The notes under the pieces are model-generated. The model was not told the DNA's origin and did no database searches. It saw only the letters and a list, made by a program, of their open reading frames with translations. The translations under genes were made by a program, and so were the position numbers. Positions 54,447-62,707 of a DNA stretch of 64,000 nucleotides are shown in pieces. Numbering within the stretch: the first letter of the stretch is position 1; the number at the start of each line of letters is the position of its first letter. The DNA is from Pelomonas sp047654785 (lineage in GTDB: Bacteria; Pseudomonadota; Gammaproteobacteria; Burkholderiales; Burkholderiaceae_C): contig NZ_JASGKQ010000001.1 of the NCBI RefSeq assembly GCF_047654785.1, positions 496,001 through 560,000 on the forward strand, written 5' to 3'.

Positions 54447-55703
54447 ATGCCGCTGCCGTATGAACTCCAGGTCGGTTGGCGCTACACGCGCGCCGGCCGC
54501 GGCGGGCGGCGCAACCGCTTCATCAGCTTCATCTCCGGCGCGTCCATCATCGGCATCGCGCTGGGCGTGGCGGCGCTGATCATCGTGCTGTCGGTGATGA
54601 ACGGCTTCCAGCGCGACGTGCGCGACCGCATGCTCAACGTCATCGCCCACGTGGAGCTGCTGGACTACGCCGGCCAGGCGCTGCCCGACTGGCACGCCAC
54701 GGCCGCCAAGGCCCGGCAGAACCCCGAGGTGGTCGGCGCCGCGCCCTTCATCGCCACGCAAAGCCTGATCGCCCGCGGCGAGGACATGCGCGGCGCCGTC
54801 GTCCGCGGCATCTCGCCGGCCGACGAGGCGCAGGTCACCACGCTGGGCGCGCAGCTCAAGGACGGCGCCTACGCCCGGCTGGTGCCGGGCGGCTGGAACA
54901 TCGTGCTGGGCGCGGAGCTGGCGCGGCAGCTGAACGTGCGCGAGGGCGACAAGATCACCGTCGTCGCCCCGGGCGGCCAGGTCACGCCGGCCGGCGTGGT
55001 GCCGCGGCTGAAGAGCTTCACGGTGGTCGGCACCTTCAGCGCCGGGCACTACGAGTACGACTCCGGCCTGGCGCTCATCCACGTGGACGACGCCGCCAAG
55101 CTCTACCGCACGCAGGGCCCCACCGGCGTGCAGCTGCGGCTGCGCGACGTCCACGAGGCCCGCCGCGTCGCCGCCGAGCTGGCGCAGGCCATGGGCCCGG
55201 AGATCCTGGTGCGCGACTGGACGCGCTCCAACGCCATCTGGTACGACGCCGTGCAGGTCGAGAAACGCATGATGAGCATCGTGCTGACGCTGATCGTCGT
55301 CGTCGCCGCGTTCAACCTCGTCTCCACGCTGGTGATGACGGTGACCGACAAGCAGAGCGACATCGCCATCCTGCGCACGCTGGGCGCCAGCCCACGCTCC
55401 ATCATGGGCATCTTCATCGTGCAGGGCGCGGTGGCCGGCGTCATCGGCACGCTGTCGGGCGTGGGCCTGGGGCTGCTGGTGGCCTTCAACATCGACGTCA
55501 TCGTGCCCTTCATCGAGCGGGTGCTGAACGTCAGCTTCCTGCCCGGCAGCATCTACCTGATCAACCACATGCCCAGCGACCCGCAGCGTGGCGACATCGT
55601 GCCCATCGCCGTCGTGTCGCTGATCCTGGCCTTCCTGGCCACCCTCTACCCGAGCTGGCGCGCCAGCCGCGTGCAGCCGGCGGAGGCGCTGCGCTATGAG
55701 TGA
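54447..55703 (+). CDS. lolC: Lipoprotein-releasing ABC transporter permease LolC/LolE
   Basis: This 418-aa inner-membrane subunit helps detach lipoproteins and pass them to LolA. TM1 follows RNRFISFISGASIIGIALGVAALIIVLSVMNGFQRDVRDRML, the family signature. A large periplasmic domain covers ~55-265, and three further helices end in YPSWRASRVQPAEALRYE. Only one permease gene is present, so the complex is probably a homodimer (LolF-like arrangement) with LolD. lolD overlaps by 8 bp. Confidence 0.95.
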   Translation: MPLPYELQVGWRYTRAGRGGRRNRFISFISGASIIGIALGVAALIIVLSVMNGFQRDVRDRMLNVIAHVELLDYAGQALPDWHATAAKARQNPEVVGAAPFIATQSLIARGEDMRGAVVRGISPADEAQVTTLGAQLKDGAYARLVPGGWNIVLGAELARQLNVREGDKITVVAPGGQVTPAGVVPRLKSFTVVGTFSAGHYEYDSGLALIHVDDAAKLYRTQGPTGVQLRLRDVHEARRVAAELAQAMGPEILVRDWTRSNAIWYDAVQVEKRMMSIVLTLIVVVAAFNLVSTLVMTVTDKQSDIAILRTLGASPRSIMGIFIVQGAVAGVIGTLSGVGLGLLVAFNIDVIVPFIERVLNVSFLPGSIYLINHMPSDPQRGDIVPIAVVSLILAFLATLYPSWRASRVQPAEALRYE

Positions 55704-56373
55704 GCCCGTGTTGCAGGCGCGCGGCGTGACGCGCCGCTTCCAGGAAGGCGGCCTGGACGTGACCGTGCTGCGCGGCGTGGACCTGGCCGTGGCGCGCGGC
55801 GAGACGCTGGCCATCGTCGGCGCGTCGGGCTCGGGCAAGTCCACGCTGCTGCACCTGCTCGGCGGGCTGGACGTGCCGACGCAGGGCGAGGTCACGCTGA
55901 TGGGCCAGCCGCTGGCCGCGCTGGACGAGGCCGGCCGCGGCCGCTGGCGCAACCAGCACCTGGGCTTTGTCTACCAGTTCCACCACCTGCTGCCCGAGTT
56001 CAGCGCGCTGGACAACGTGGCCATGCCGCTGCGCATCCGCCGCCAGCCGCCGCCGCAGGCGCGCGCCGAGGCCGCCCGCATGCTGGAGCGCGTGGGCCTC
56101 GGCCACCGGCTGACGCACCGGCCGGCCGAGCTGTCCGGCGGCGAGCGCCAGCGTGTGGCCATCGCCCGCGCGCTCGTCACCCGCCCGGCCTGCGTGCTCG
56201 CCGACGAGCCCACCGGCAATCTCGACCGCGACACCGCCGCCGCCGTGTTCGCGCTGATGCTGGAGCGCGCCCGCGAACAGGGCACGGCCTTCGTCCTCGT
56301 CACCCACGACCGCGACCTCGCGGCGCGCTGCGACCGGCAGCTGCAGCTGGTCGCGGGCCAATTCCAGCCATGA
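55696..56373 (+). CDS. lolD: Lipoprotein-releasing ABC transporter ATP-binding protein LolD
   Basis: This 225-aa ATPase powers LolC/E. Walker A is GASGSGKST at 42-50, the ABC signature is LSGGE at 146-150, and Walker B is CVLADEPTGNLD. The sequence HLGFVYQFHHLLPEFSALDNVAMPL is typical of LolD. It is translationally coupled to lolC upstream and to purU downstream (4-bp overlap). It is an essential envelope function. Confidence 0.96.
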   Translation: MSEPVLQARGVTRRFQEGGLDVTVLRGVDLAVARGETLAIVGASGSGKSTLLHLLGGLDVPTQGEVTLMGQPLAALDEAGRGRWRNQHLGFVYQFHHLLPEFSALDNVAMPLRIRRQPPPQARAEAARMLERVGLGHRLTHRPAELSGGERQRVAIARALVTRPACVLADEPTGNLDRDTAAAVFALMLERAREQGTAFVLVTHDRDLAARCDRQLQLVAGQFQP

Positions 56374-57227
56374 CCGCTCCTCGTTTCATCCTCAAGCTCT
56401 CCTGCCCGGACCGCGCCGGCATCGTCCATGCCGTGACCGGCGTGCTGATGCAGCAGGGCGGCAACATTGTCACGTCGCACCAGCACGGCGACCCCGACCA
56501 TGCGCGCTTCTTCATGCGTATCGAGTTCGAGGCCGCGGCGGAGGAGGGCGCGCTGCAGGCCGCCTTCGCGCCGCTGGCCGCGCAGTTCGGCATGGACTGG
56601 ACGCTGCTGGCGCGCAGCCGCAAGACGCGCGTGCTGCTGCTGGTGTCCAAGCTCGGCCACTGCCTGAACGACCTGCTGTTCCGCGTGCGAACGGGGCATT
56701 TGGCCGTGGAGATCCCGGCCATCGTGTCCAACCACCGCGACTTCTACCAGCTCGCGGCCTCGCACGACATTCCCTTCCACCACTTCCCGCTGCTCGGCGG
56801 CACCGACGCGCAGAAGGCCGCGCAGGAGGCGCGCATCCGCGAGGTCATCGCCGATAACGGCATCGACCTCGTCGTGCTGGCGCGCTACATGCAGATCCTG
56901 TCGCCCGAGCTGTGCCGCGACCTGTCGGGCCGCGCGATCAACATCCACCACAGCTTCTTGCCCAGCTTCAAGGGCGCGAGGCCCTACCACCAGGCCTACG
57001 AGCGCGGCGTCAAGCTGATCGGCGCGACGGCGCACTACGTGACCAGCGACCTCGACGAGGGCCCGATCATCGAGCAGGAAGTCGCGCGCATCGACCACAG
57101 CATGCCGCCCGAGCAGCTGGTCGGCATCGGCCGCGACATGGAGTGCGTCGCGCTGGCGCGCGCGATCCAGTGGCATGCCGAGCACCGCGTGCTGCTGAAC
57201 GGCAACCGGACGGTGGTGTTCCGCTGA
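56370..57227 (+). CDS. purU: Formyltetrahydrofolate deformylase
   Basis: This 285-aa enzyme releases formate from 10-formyl-THF, balancing one-carbon pools and feeding PurT. The N-terminal ACT domain (LKLSCPDRAGIVHAVTGVLMQQGGNIVTSHQHGD) senses glycine/methionine. The catalytic formyltransferase-like domain has INIHHSFLPSFKGARPYHQAYERGVKLIGATAHYVTSDLDEGPIIEQ. Length and motif order are as in E. coli PurU. Its ATG overlaps the lolD stop, an unusual functional neighbour that probably reflects dense packing only. Confidence 0.96.
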   Translation: MTAPRFILKLSCPDRAGIVHAVTGVLMQQGGNIVTSHQHGDPDHARFFMRIEFEAAAEEGALQAAFAPLAAQFGMDWTLLARSRKTRVLLLVSKLGHCLNDLLFRVRTGHLAVEIPAIVSNHRDFYQLAASHDIPFHHFPLLGGTDAQKAAQEARIREVIADNGIDLVVLARYMQILSPELCRDLSGRAINIHHSFLPSFKGARPYHQAYERGVKLIGATAHYVTSDLDEGPIIEQEVARIDHSMPPEQLVGIGRDMECVALARAIQWHAEHRVLLNGNRTVVFR

Positions 57228-57240
57228 CCGGGGCGCGGCA

Positions 57241-58047
57241 GTGTGGATCGACACCCACTGCCACCTCGACGCGGCCGAGTTCGACGCCGACCGTGACGCG
57301 GTGATCGCGCGGGCCCGCGCGGCGGGCGTCGCGCAGATCGTGCTGCCGGCCGTAGCGGCCGCGAACTTCGACGCGGTGCGCGTGCTTGCCCTCGAGCATG
57401 GCCTGGCCTATGCGCTCGGCATCCACCCGCTGTACGTGATGCGCGCGGCCGAGGGCGATCTCGCGGCCCTGGCCGAGGCGCTCGCCACGCATGGCGGCGA
57501 CCTGCGGCTCGTCGCCGTCGGCGAGATCGGGCTGGATTTCTTCGTGCCGGGCCTGGACGCCGACACGCAGCAGCGCTTCTACGTCGAGCAGCTGAAGCTC
57601 GCGCAGCGCGCCGGCCTGCCGGTGATCCTGCACGTGCGCCGCAGCGCCGACCCATTGCTCGCCGGCCTGCGCCGCGTGGGCTTCACGCGGGGCGGCATCG
57701 CGCATGCGTTCAACGGCAGCGAGCAGCAGGCGCGGGCCTTCGTCGAACTGGGCTTCAGGCTCGGCTTCGGCGGCACGCTGACCTTCGAGCGCGCGCTGCA
57801 GATCCGCCGCTTGGCGGCCACGCTGCCCGCCACCGCACTCGTGCTGGAGACCGACGCGCCCGACATCCCGCCGCAGTGGCGCTACAAGACCGCCGCGCAG
57901 CGCGCCGCCGGCGAGGTGGCGCGCAACGAGCCGGCCGAACTGCCGCGCATCGCCGAGAGCCTGGCCGCATTGCGCGGCTGGACGGCCGCCGAGACGGCGG
58001 CGATCACGGCGGCCAATGCCCGCGCCGCCTTACCGCGATTGCGTTGA
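57241..58047 (+). CDS. TatD-family metal-dependent hydrolase
   Basis: A 268-aa TIM-barrel hydrolase; TatD-type enzymes have 3'-5' exonuclease or DNase activity. The metal ligands are in IDTHCHLDAAEFDADRD, VGEIGLDFF, ILHVRRSADPLL (here HVRR rather than the common HxR variants), HAFNGS and ETDAPDIPP. The start is GTG 57241, 13 bp after purU. It could be YjjV-like rather than TatD proper. It is likely part of the lolC-lolD-purU transcript. Confidence 0.92.
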   Translation: MWIDTHCHLDAAEFDADRDAVIARARAAGVAQIVLPAVAAANFDAVRVLALEHGLAYALGIHPLYVMRAAEGDLAALAEALATHGGDLRLVAVGEIGLDFFVPGLDADTQQRFYVEQLKLAQRAGLPVILHVRRSADPLLAGLRRVGFTRGGIAHAFNGSEQQARAFVELGFRLGFGGTLTFERALQIRRLAATLPATALVLETDAPDIPPQWRYKTAAQRAAGEVARNEPAELPRIAESLAALRGWTAAETAAITAANARAALPRLR

Positions 58048-58146
58048 GGTTGGGGCATTCGGGCCGAGCGCCGGGCCGCCCCAAGCCGGCCCCTTGGGGG
58101 ACCGACCAGACTAGCGCGCGTTCAGCGCCGCAAGCTGGGCGAGGGG

Positions 58147-58968
58147 TCAACGATTCCGCGGCGCGATGGGCGTTTCCGGCACCGGGTAACCCGCCGCGCC
58201 GAAGGTGGCGACGACGGCCTTGTGGGTGTCGAAATAGACCTGCCAGTAGTGGTCGGTGTGGCAGTAGGGCCGCACGCACAGCAGCGGACCCTCGGGCGTG
58301 AACTCCAGGATCTCGATGTCCGGCGCCGGGCTGGCCAGCACGTTGGGGATGGCGGCGATGGCCGGGCGCAGGCGGGCGATGGCGTCCAGCGGGTCGACGC
58401 CGTTGGCCACCTTGGCCACGCAGTCCACGCGGCGGTGCGGCAGCGTGGAGTAGTTCTGGATCGCGCCGCTGAACACCGCGTTGTTGCCGACGATGGTGTG
58501 CACGTTGTCCGGCGTGCTGAGGGTGGTGCCGAACAGGCCGATCTCGGTGACGGTGCCGGTCACGCCGCCGGCCTGCACGAAGTCGCCGACCTTGAAGGGC
58601 CGCAGCACCTGCATGAAGACACCGGCCGCGAAATGCGTCAGCAGCCCGCCCCAGGCGGTGCCGATGGCCAGGCCCGCGCCGGCCAGCAGCGCGGCGAACG
58701 AGGTGGTCTTGACGCCGAAGATGTCCAGGATCGCCAGGATCAGCACGACGTTCAGCAGCACGCCCAGGATGGAGCGCAGGTAGGCCGCCAGCGTCGAGTC
58801 GATGCGCTTGCCGCGCTCCAGCGCGCCGGTGAACAGGCGCAGCGTCAGCCCGATCAGCCAGCGGCCGACGATCCAGGCCGCGATGGCGGCGAGGATCTTC
58901 AGGCCGAAGTCCACCCCCTGCGTGCTGAGAAACTGCCAGATGGCTTCCGTGTTCATGTCCGTGTTCAT
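58147..58968 (-). CDS. Small-conductance mechanosensitive channel (MscS family)
   Basis: This 273-aa inner-membrane channel opens on hypo-osmotic shock. Three N-terminal helices lead to the pore helix LLAGAGLAIGTAWGGLLTHFAAGVFMQVLRPFKVGDFV. The beta domain (GTVTEIGLFGTTLSTPDNVHTIVGNNAVFSGAIQNYS) and C-terminal vestibule follow. The ATG at 58968 has a very good ribosome-binding site (GGAGGG); an alternative ATG lies four codons later. It is divergent from the glycosylase gene with only 12 bp between. Confidence 0.95.
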   Translation of the reverse strand: MNTDMNTEAIWQFLSTQGVDFGLKILAAIAAWIVGRWLIGLTLRLFTGALERGKRIDSTLAAYLRSILGVLLNVVLILAILDIFGVKTTSFAALLAGAGLAIGTAWGGLLTHFAAGVFMQVLRPFKVGDFVQAGGVTGTVTEIGLFGTTLSTPDNVHTIVGNNAVFSGAIQNYSTLPHRRVDCVAKVANGVDPLDAIARLRPAIAAIPNVLASPAPDIEILEFTPEGPLLCVRPYCHTDHYWQVYFDTHKAVVATFGAAGYPVPETPIAPRNR

Positions 58969-58980
58969 CAATCCCTCCAA

Positions 58981-59508
58981 GTGACTCAAAGCGTTTCCTT
59001 GCCGGCCGCCGGATCCCGGCTGACCGGGCTGCCGCCGGTGTTCGATCCCCGCGCCCGGCTGCTGGTGCTGGGCAGCTTTCCCGGTGCCGCCTCGCTGCGG
59101 GCCGCGCAGTATTACGCACATCCGCGCAACGCCTTCTGGCCCGTGATGGCGGCGCTGCTGGGCGAGCCCGGCCTGGCGGGCCGGCCCTACGGCGAGCGGC
59201 TGGCGGTGCTGCGCGCGCACCGCGTGGCGCTGTGGGACGCGGTGGCCGCCTGCCGCCGCCAGGGCAGCCTGGACGCGGCCATCGCCGATGCCGAGCCCAG
59301 CGACCTGCCGCAGCTCGTCGCCCGGCTGCCGGCGCTGCGGGCCGTGGCCTGCAACGGCGCGCTGGCGCACCGGCAGGCGCAGGCGGCGCTGGCCGGCCCC
59401 GCGCTGCCGCTGCTGCGCCTGCCCTCCACCAGCCCGGCGCACGCGGGCCTGCGGCCGGACGACAAGGTCGCGGCGTGGCGTGCGGCGCTCGCGCCTTACC
59501 TGGGATGA
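58981..59508 (+). CDS. DNA-deoxyinosine glycosylase-like protein (uracil-DNA glycosylase superfamily)
   Basis: This ~175-aa protein contains LLVLGSFPGAASLRAAQYYAHPRNAFWPVMAALLG, the signature of hypoxanthine/deoxyinosine-DNA glycosylases related to Mug/TDG, and ends PSTSPAHAGLRPDDKVAAWRAAL. It removes deaminated bases in base-excision repair. There is no ATG start. GTG 58981 is the longest plausible start, while TTG 58999 or GTG 59038 would still include most of the domain. The next gene begins 7 bp later. Confidence 0.85.
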   Translation: MTQSVSLPAAGSRLTGLPPVFDPRARLLVLGSFPGAASLRAAQYYAHPRNAFWPVMAALLGEPGLAGRPYGERLAVLRAHRVALWDAVAACRRQGSLDAAIADAEPSDLPQLVARLPALRAVACNGALAHRQAQAALAGPALPLLRLPSTSPAHAGLRPDDKVAAWRAALAPYLG

Positions 59509-59515
59509 TGGCGGC

Positions 59516-60289
59516 ATGACTTCCAAACCTGCGGCCTGGGGGCCGGCCACGCTCAGCGAGTTCGACGGCGTGCGCTACCTGCACCTGGACTCGATCTGGG
59601 TGCAGGGCGCGATGCGCATCCGCAAGCCCGACCAGCTCGAGCTCGAGTACGTGCAGCGCATGTGTGCCTGGATGCTGTGGCGCGACGCGGCGCGGCTGGG
59701 CGAGGGCCACGCCGTGCAGCTGGGCCTGGGCGCGGCGGCGCTGACCCGCTTCTGCCACGGCCCGCTGAAGATGCGCACCACGGCGGTGGAGATCAACCCC
59801 GAGGTGATCGCCGCCTGCCGGCAGTGGTTCCGGCTGCCGGCCCCTGGCGAGCGGCTGAGCGTCGTCAACGCCGACGCCGCGCGCTGGGTCCGGGACGACG
59901 CCAACCTGCAGACCGTGGACGTGCTGAACGTGGACCTCTACGACCATGACGCCGCCGCGCCGGTGCTGGACGACGAGGCCTTCTACGCCGGCTGCCGCGG
60001 CGTGCTGGCCGACGGCGGGCTGATGACGGTCAATCTGTTCGGCCGCAGCGCCAGCTTCGCGCGCAGCGCGCTGCGCATCGCCCGCGCGTTCGGTTCGGAC
60101 CAGGTCTGGAGCCTGGCGCCGACCAAGGAGGGCAACACGGTGGTCGTCGCCGCGCGCGGCGTGCAGGTGCCGCACCGCGAGGTGCTGGAGCAGCGCGCCG
60201 CTAACATCGAATCGCGCTTCAAGCTGCCGGCCCGCAAGTGGCTGCGCCTGGTGCGGCCGCTGCCGACCAGCATCCTGCAAGCGCTTTGA
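59516..60289 (+). CDS. Spermidine synthase-like methyltransferase-fold protein
   Basis: A 257-aa protein with a Rossmann-type SAM/dcSAM-binding core: VQLGLGAAALTRFCHGPLKMRTTAVEINPEVIAACRQWF, VVNADAARWVRD and VLNVDLYDHDAAAPVLDDEAFYAGCRGVLADGGLMTVNLFG. It resembles spermidine synthases but lacks an obvious DxxxD polyamine site, so the enzymatic activity is unsure. It lies between the DNA glycosylase (7 bp) and the GspE-like ATPase (11 bp), on the same strand. Confidence 0.8.
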   Translation: MTSKPAAWGPATLSEFDGVRYLHLDSIWVQGAMRIRKPDQLELEYVQRMCAWMLWRDAARLGEGHAVQLGLGAAALTRFCHGPLKMRTTAVEINPEVIAACRQWFRLPAPGERLSVVNADAARWVRDDANLQTVDVLNVDLYDHDAAAPVLDDEAFYAGCRGVLADGGLMTVNLFGRSASFARSALRIARAFGSDQVWSLAPTKEGNTVVVAARGVQVPHREVLEQRAANIESRFKLPARKWLRLVRPLPTSILQAL

Positions 60290-60300
60290 CCCTTCCGCCG

Positions 60301-62118
60301 ATGAGCACCAAGCCCCCCGCCGCGTCCGAGCCGTCCGCCAAGCGATCCGCCAAACCGTCCGCCAAGCCCGAAGGCCGCCTGGCGTGGCGCCAGCTGCTGC
60401 GCTGGCTGCTGCGCGACGGGCTGATCGACGAGGCGCAGAGCCAGCGCACCGAGCAGCGCCTGGGCGCTGGCGACAGCGCGCTGCATCCGCTGGTGCGGCT
60501 GGGCCATGCCAATCTCGTGCACCTGGCCACGGGCAAGCCGCTGGATGTGGAGGCGCTGTCCGAATGGCTGGCCGTGCGCGCGGGCCTGCCCTATCTGCGC
60601 ATCGACCCGCTGAAGGTGGACGTGGGCCGCGTGGCCGACGTGATGTCGGTCGGCTACGCCGAGGCCAAGCGCTGCCTGCCGGTGCAGTTCGGCGTCGCGG
60701 ACGTGACCGTGGCGACCTCCGAGCCCTTCGACACCGGCTGGGTGGCGCAGATCGAGTCGCATGTGCGCAAGCCGATCAAGCTGGTCGTCGCCAACCCGCT
60801 GGACATCGCGCGCTACACGACCGAGTTCTTCACGCTGGCGCGCTCGGTGCGCGCCGCTGCCAAGGCCGGCGAGCAGAGCCAGGTGGCGAGCTTCGAGCAG
60901 CTCGTCGAGCTGGGCCGCACGAACAAGCAGCTCGACGCGAACGACCAGGGCGTCGTGCAGGTGGTGGACTGGCTGTGGCAGTACGCCTTCGACCAGCGCG
61001 CCAGCGACATCCACCTGGAGCCGCGCCGCGAGATGGGCGTCATCCGCTTCCGCATCGACGGCGTGCTGCACACGGTCTACCAACTGCCGCCCACCGTGAT
61101 GAGTGCGATGACCTCGCGGATCAAGCTGTTGGGCCGCATGGACGTGGTGGAGAAGCGCCGCCCGCTGGACGGCCGCATCAAGACGCGCAACCCGGCCGGC
61201 GAGGAGGTGGAGATGCGGCTGTCGACGCTGCCCACGGCCTTCGGCGAGAAGATGGTGATGCGCATCTTCGACCCCGAGACGGCGGTCAAGGACCTGGCCT
61301 CGCTGGGTTTCGGCCAGCATGACTCGGACCGCTGGGAGGCGCTGGTCAAGCAGCCGCACGGCATCATCCTCGTCACCGGCCCGACCGGCAGCGGCAAGAC
61401 GACGACGCTGTACTCCACGCTGAAGCGGCTGGCCACCGACGAGGTCAACGTGACGACCATCGAAGACCCGATCGAGATGATCGAGCCGGCCTTCAACCAG
61501 ACCCAGGTGCAGAACCAGCTGGACTTCGGCTTCGCCGAGGGGCTGCGCGCGCTGATGCGGCAGGACCCGGACATCATCATGGTCGGCGAGATCCGCGACC
61601 TGGAGACGGCCGAGATGGCCATCCAGGCCGCGCTGACCGGCCACCTGGTCTTCAGCACGCTGCACACCAACGATTCGGTGTCCGCCATCACCCGGCTGAC
61701 GGACCTGGGCGTGCCGGGCTACCTGATCAGCGCCACCGTCATCGGCGTGCTGGCGCAGCGGCTGGTGCGCACGCTGTGCCCGCACTGCAAGCAGCCCGAC
61801 CCGGTGGTCACGCGCGAAGGCCTGAACGAGTTGGTCAAGCACTGGCGCCTGGGCGGCGGCGTGAGGCCGTACAAGCCGATGGGCTGCCTGGAGTGCCGCA
61901 ACACCGGCTTCCGCGGCCGCGCGGGGCTGTATGAGCTGCTGACGGTGACCGAGGGCGTGAAGGCCGCGATGCACCCCGCGCCCGACCTGCCGGCGCTGCG
62001 CCGCCAGGTCATGCAGGAGGGCCTGCGCCCGCTGCGGCTGGCCGGCGCGATGAAGGTGGCCGAGGGCGTGACGACGGTCGAGGAAGTGCTGCGCAGCACG
62101 CCGGCCTGGGAAGGCTGA
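60301..62118 (+). CDS. GspE/PilB-family secretion or pilus assembly ATPase
   Basis: This 605-aa cytoplasmic ATPase of type II secretion/type IV pilus machinery has an N1 domain (~30-170), an N2 domain with RASDIHLEPRREMGVIRFRIDGVLH, Walker A GPTGSGKT at 360-367, an Asp box (IEDPIEM), Walker B DIIMVGEIRDLETAEMA, a His box and a zinc-binding tetracysteine loop (CPHCKQ and CLECRNTGFRGR). The first 25 residues are Ser/Lys/Pro-rich and probably disordered. No other pilus or secretion genes are adjacent, so it is an orphan copy; PilB versus GspE cannot be decided. Confidence 0.92.
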   Translation: MSTKPPAASEPSAKRSAKPSAKPEGRLAWRQLLRWLLRDGLIDEAQSQRTEQRLGAGDSALHPLVRLGHANLVHLATGKPLDVEALSEWLAVRAGLPYLRIDPLKVDVGRVADVMSVGYAEAKRCLPVQFGVADVTVATSEPFDTGWVAQIESHVRKPIKLVVANPLDIARYTTEFFTLARSVRAAAKAGEQSQVASFEQLVELGRTNKQLDANDQGVVQVVDWLWQYAFDQRASDIHLEPRREMGVIRFRIDGVLHTVYQLPPTVMSAMTSRIKLLGRMDVVEKRRPLDGRIKTRNPAGEEVEMRLSTLPTAFGEKMVMRIFDPETAVKDLASLGFGQHDSDRWEALVKQPHGIILVTGPTGSGKTTTLYSTLKRLATDEVNVTTIEDPIEMIEPAFNQTQVQNQLDFGFAEGLRALMRQDPDIIMVGEIRDLETAEMAIQAALTGHLVFSTLHTNDSVSAITRLTDLGVPGYLISATVIGVLAQRLVRTLCPHCKQPDPVVTREGLNELVKHWRLGGGVRPYKPMGCLECRNTGFRGRAGLYELLTVTEGVKAAMHPAPDLPALRRQVMQEGLRPLRLAGAMKVAEGVTTVEEVLRSTPAWEG

Positions 62119-62240
62119 CGCCGCCTCTGGCGCGGCGCGCGCCTTACGTGTAATCCACAGGCTGCCGCTGCGGGGCGGCTGACAGAATCGCCGCGTCGAA
62201 ATTTGCGTGTCCTCCAGCGGCGCGCCGGAGGTGACAGGCG

Positions 62241-62705
62241 ATGAAGATCAAGAGCCAGCGGGACTTCTGGTCCGGGCTGATGTTCGTGGTGGTGGGCGTG
62301 GGCTTCGCCTGGGGCGCCACCGAGTACTCGTTCGGCGCCTCGGCCCGCCCGGGCCCGGGTTACTTCCCGTTCGGGCTGGGCGTGTTCCTGGCGCTGCTGG
62401 GCGGCCTGGTGCTGTTCAAGGCGCTGACGCTGGAGTCGGAGGGCGGCGACCCGATCGGCGCCATCGCGTGGCGGCCGCTGCTGGTCATCGTCGCCACCAT
62501 CGTCGTGTTCGGCCTGGCGCTGCCGAGGCTGGGCCTGGCCTGCACGCTGCCGCTGGTCATCACCCTGTCCTCGCTGGCCGGCCACGAGTTCCGCTGGCGC
62601 GACGTGCTGATCAGCAGCGTCGTCCTGACGGTCGGCAGCTGGGCCCTCTTCATCAAGGGCCTGAGCCTGACGATCCCGCTCTGGCCCCTCTATTTCCAAG
62701 GCTGA
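62241..62705 (+). CDS. tctB: Tripartite tricarboxylate transporter small membrane subunit TctB
   Basis: A 154-aa protein with four hydrophobic segments and the TctB pattern FWSGLMFVVVGVGFAWGATEYSFGASARPGPGYFPFGLGVFLALLGGL. It associates with TctA in the inner membrane. A GGAGGTGA ribosome-binding site precedes ATG 62241. tctA follows after 2 bp. A binding protein (TctC) gene is not directly upstream here; the nearest is at 34253-35221 on the other strand. Confidence 0.93.
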   Translation: MKIKSQRDFWSGLMFVVVGVGFAWGATEYSFGASARPGPGYFPFGLGVFLALLGGLVLFKALTLESEGGDPIGAIAWRPLLVIVATIVVFGLALPRLGLACTLPLVITLSSLAGHEFRWRDVLISSVVLTVGSWALFIKGLSLTIPLWPLYFQG

Positions 62706-62707
62706 CC

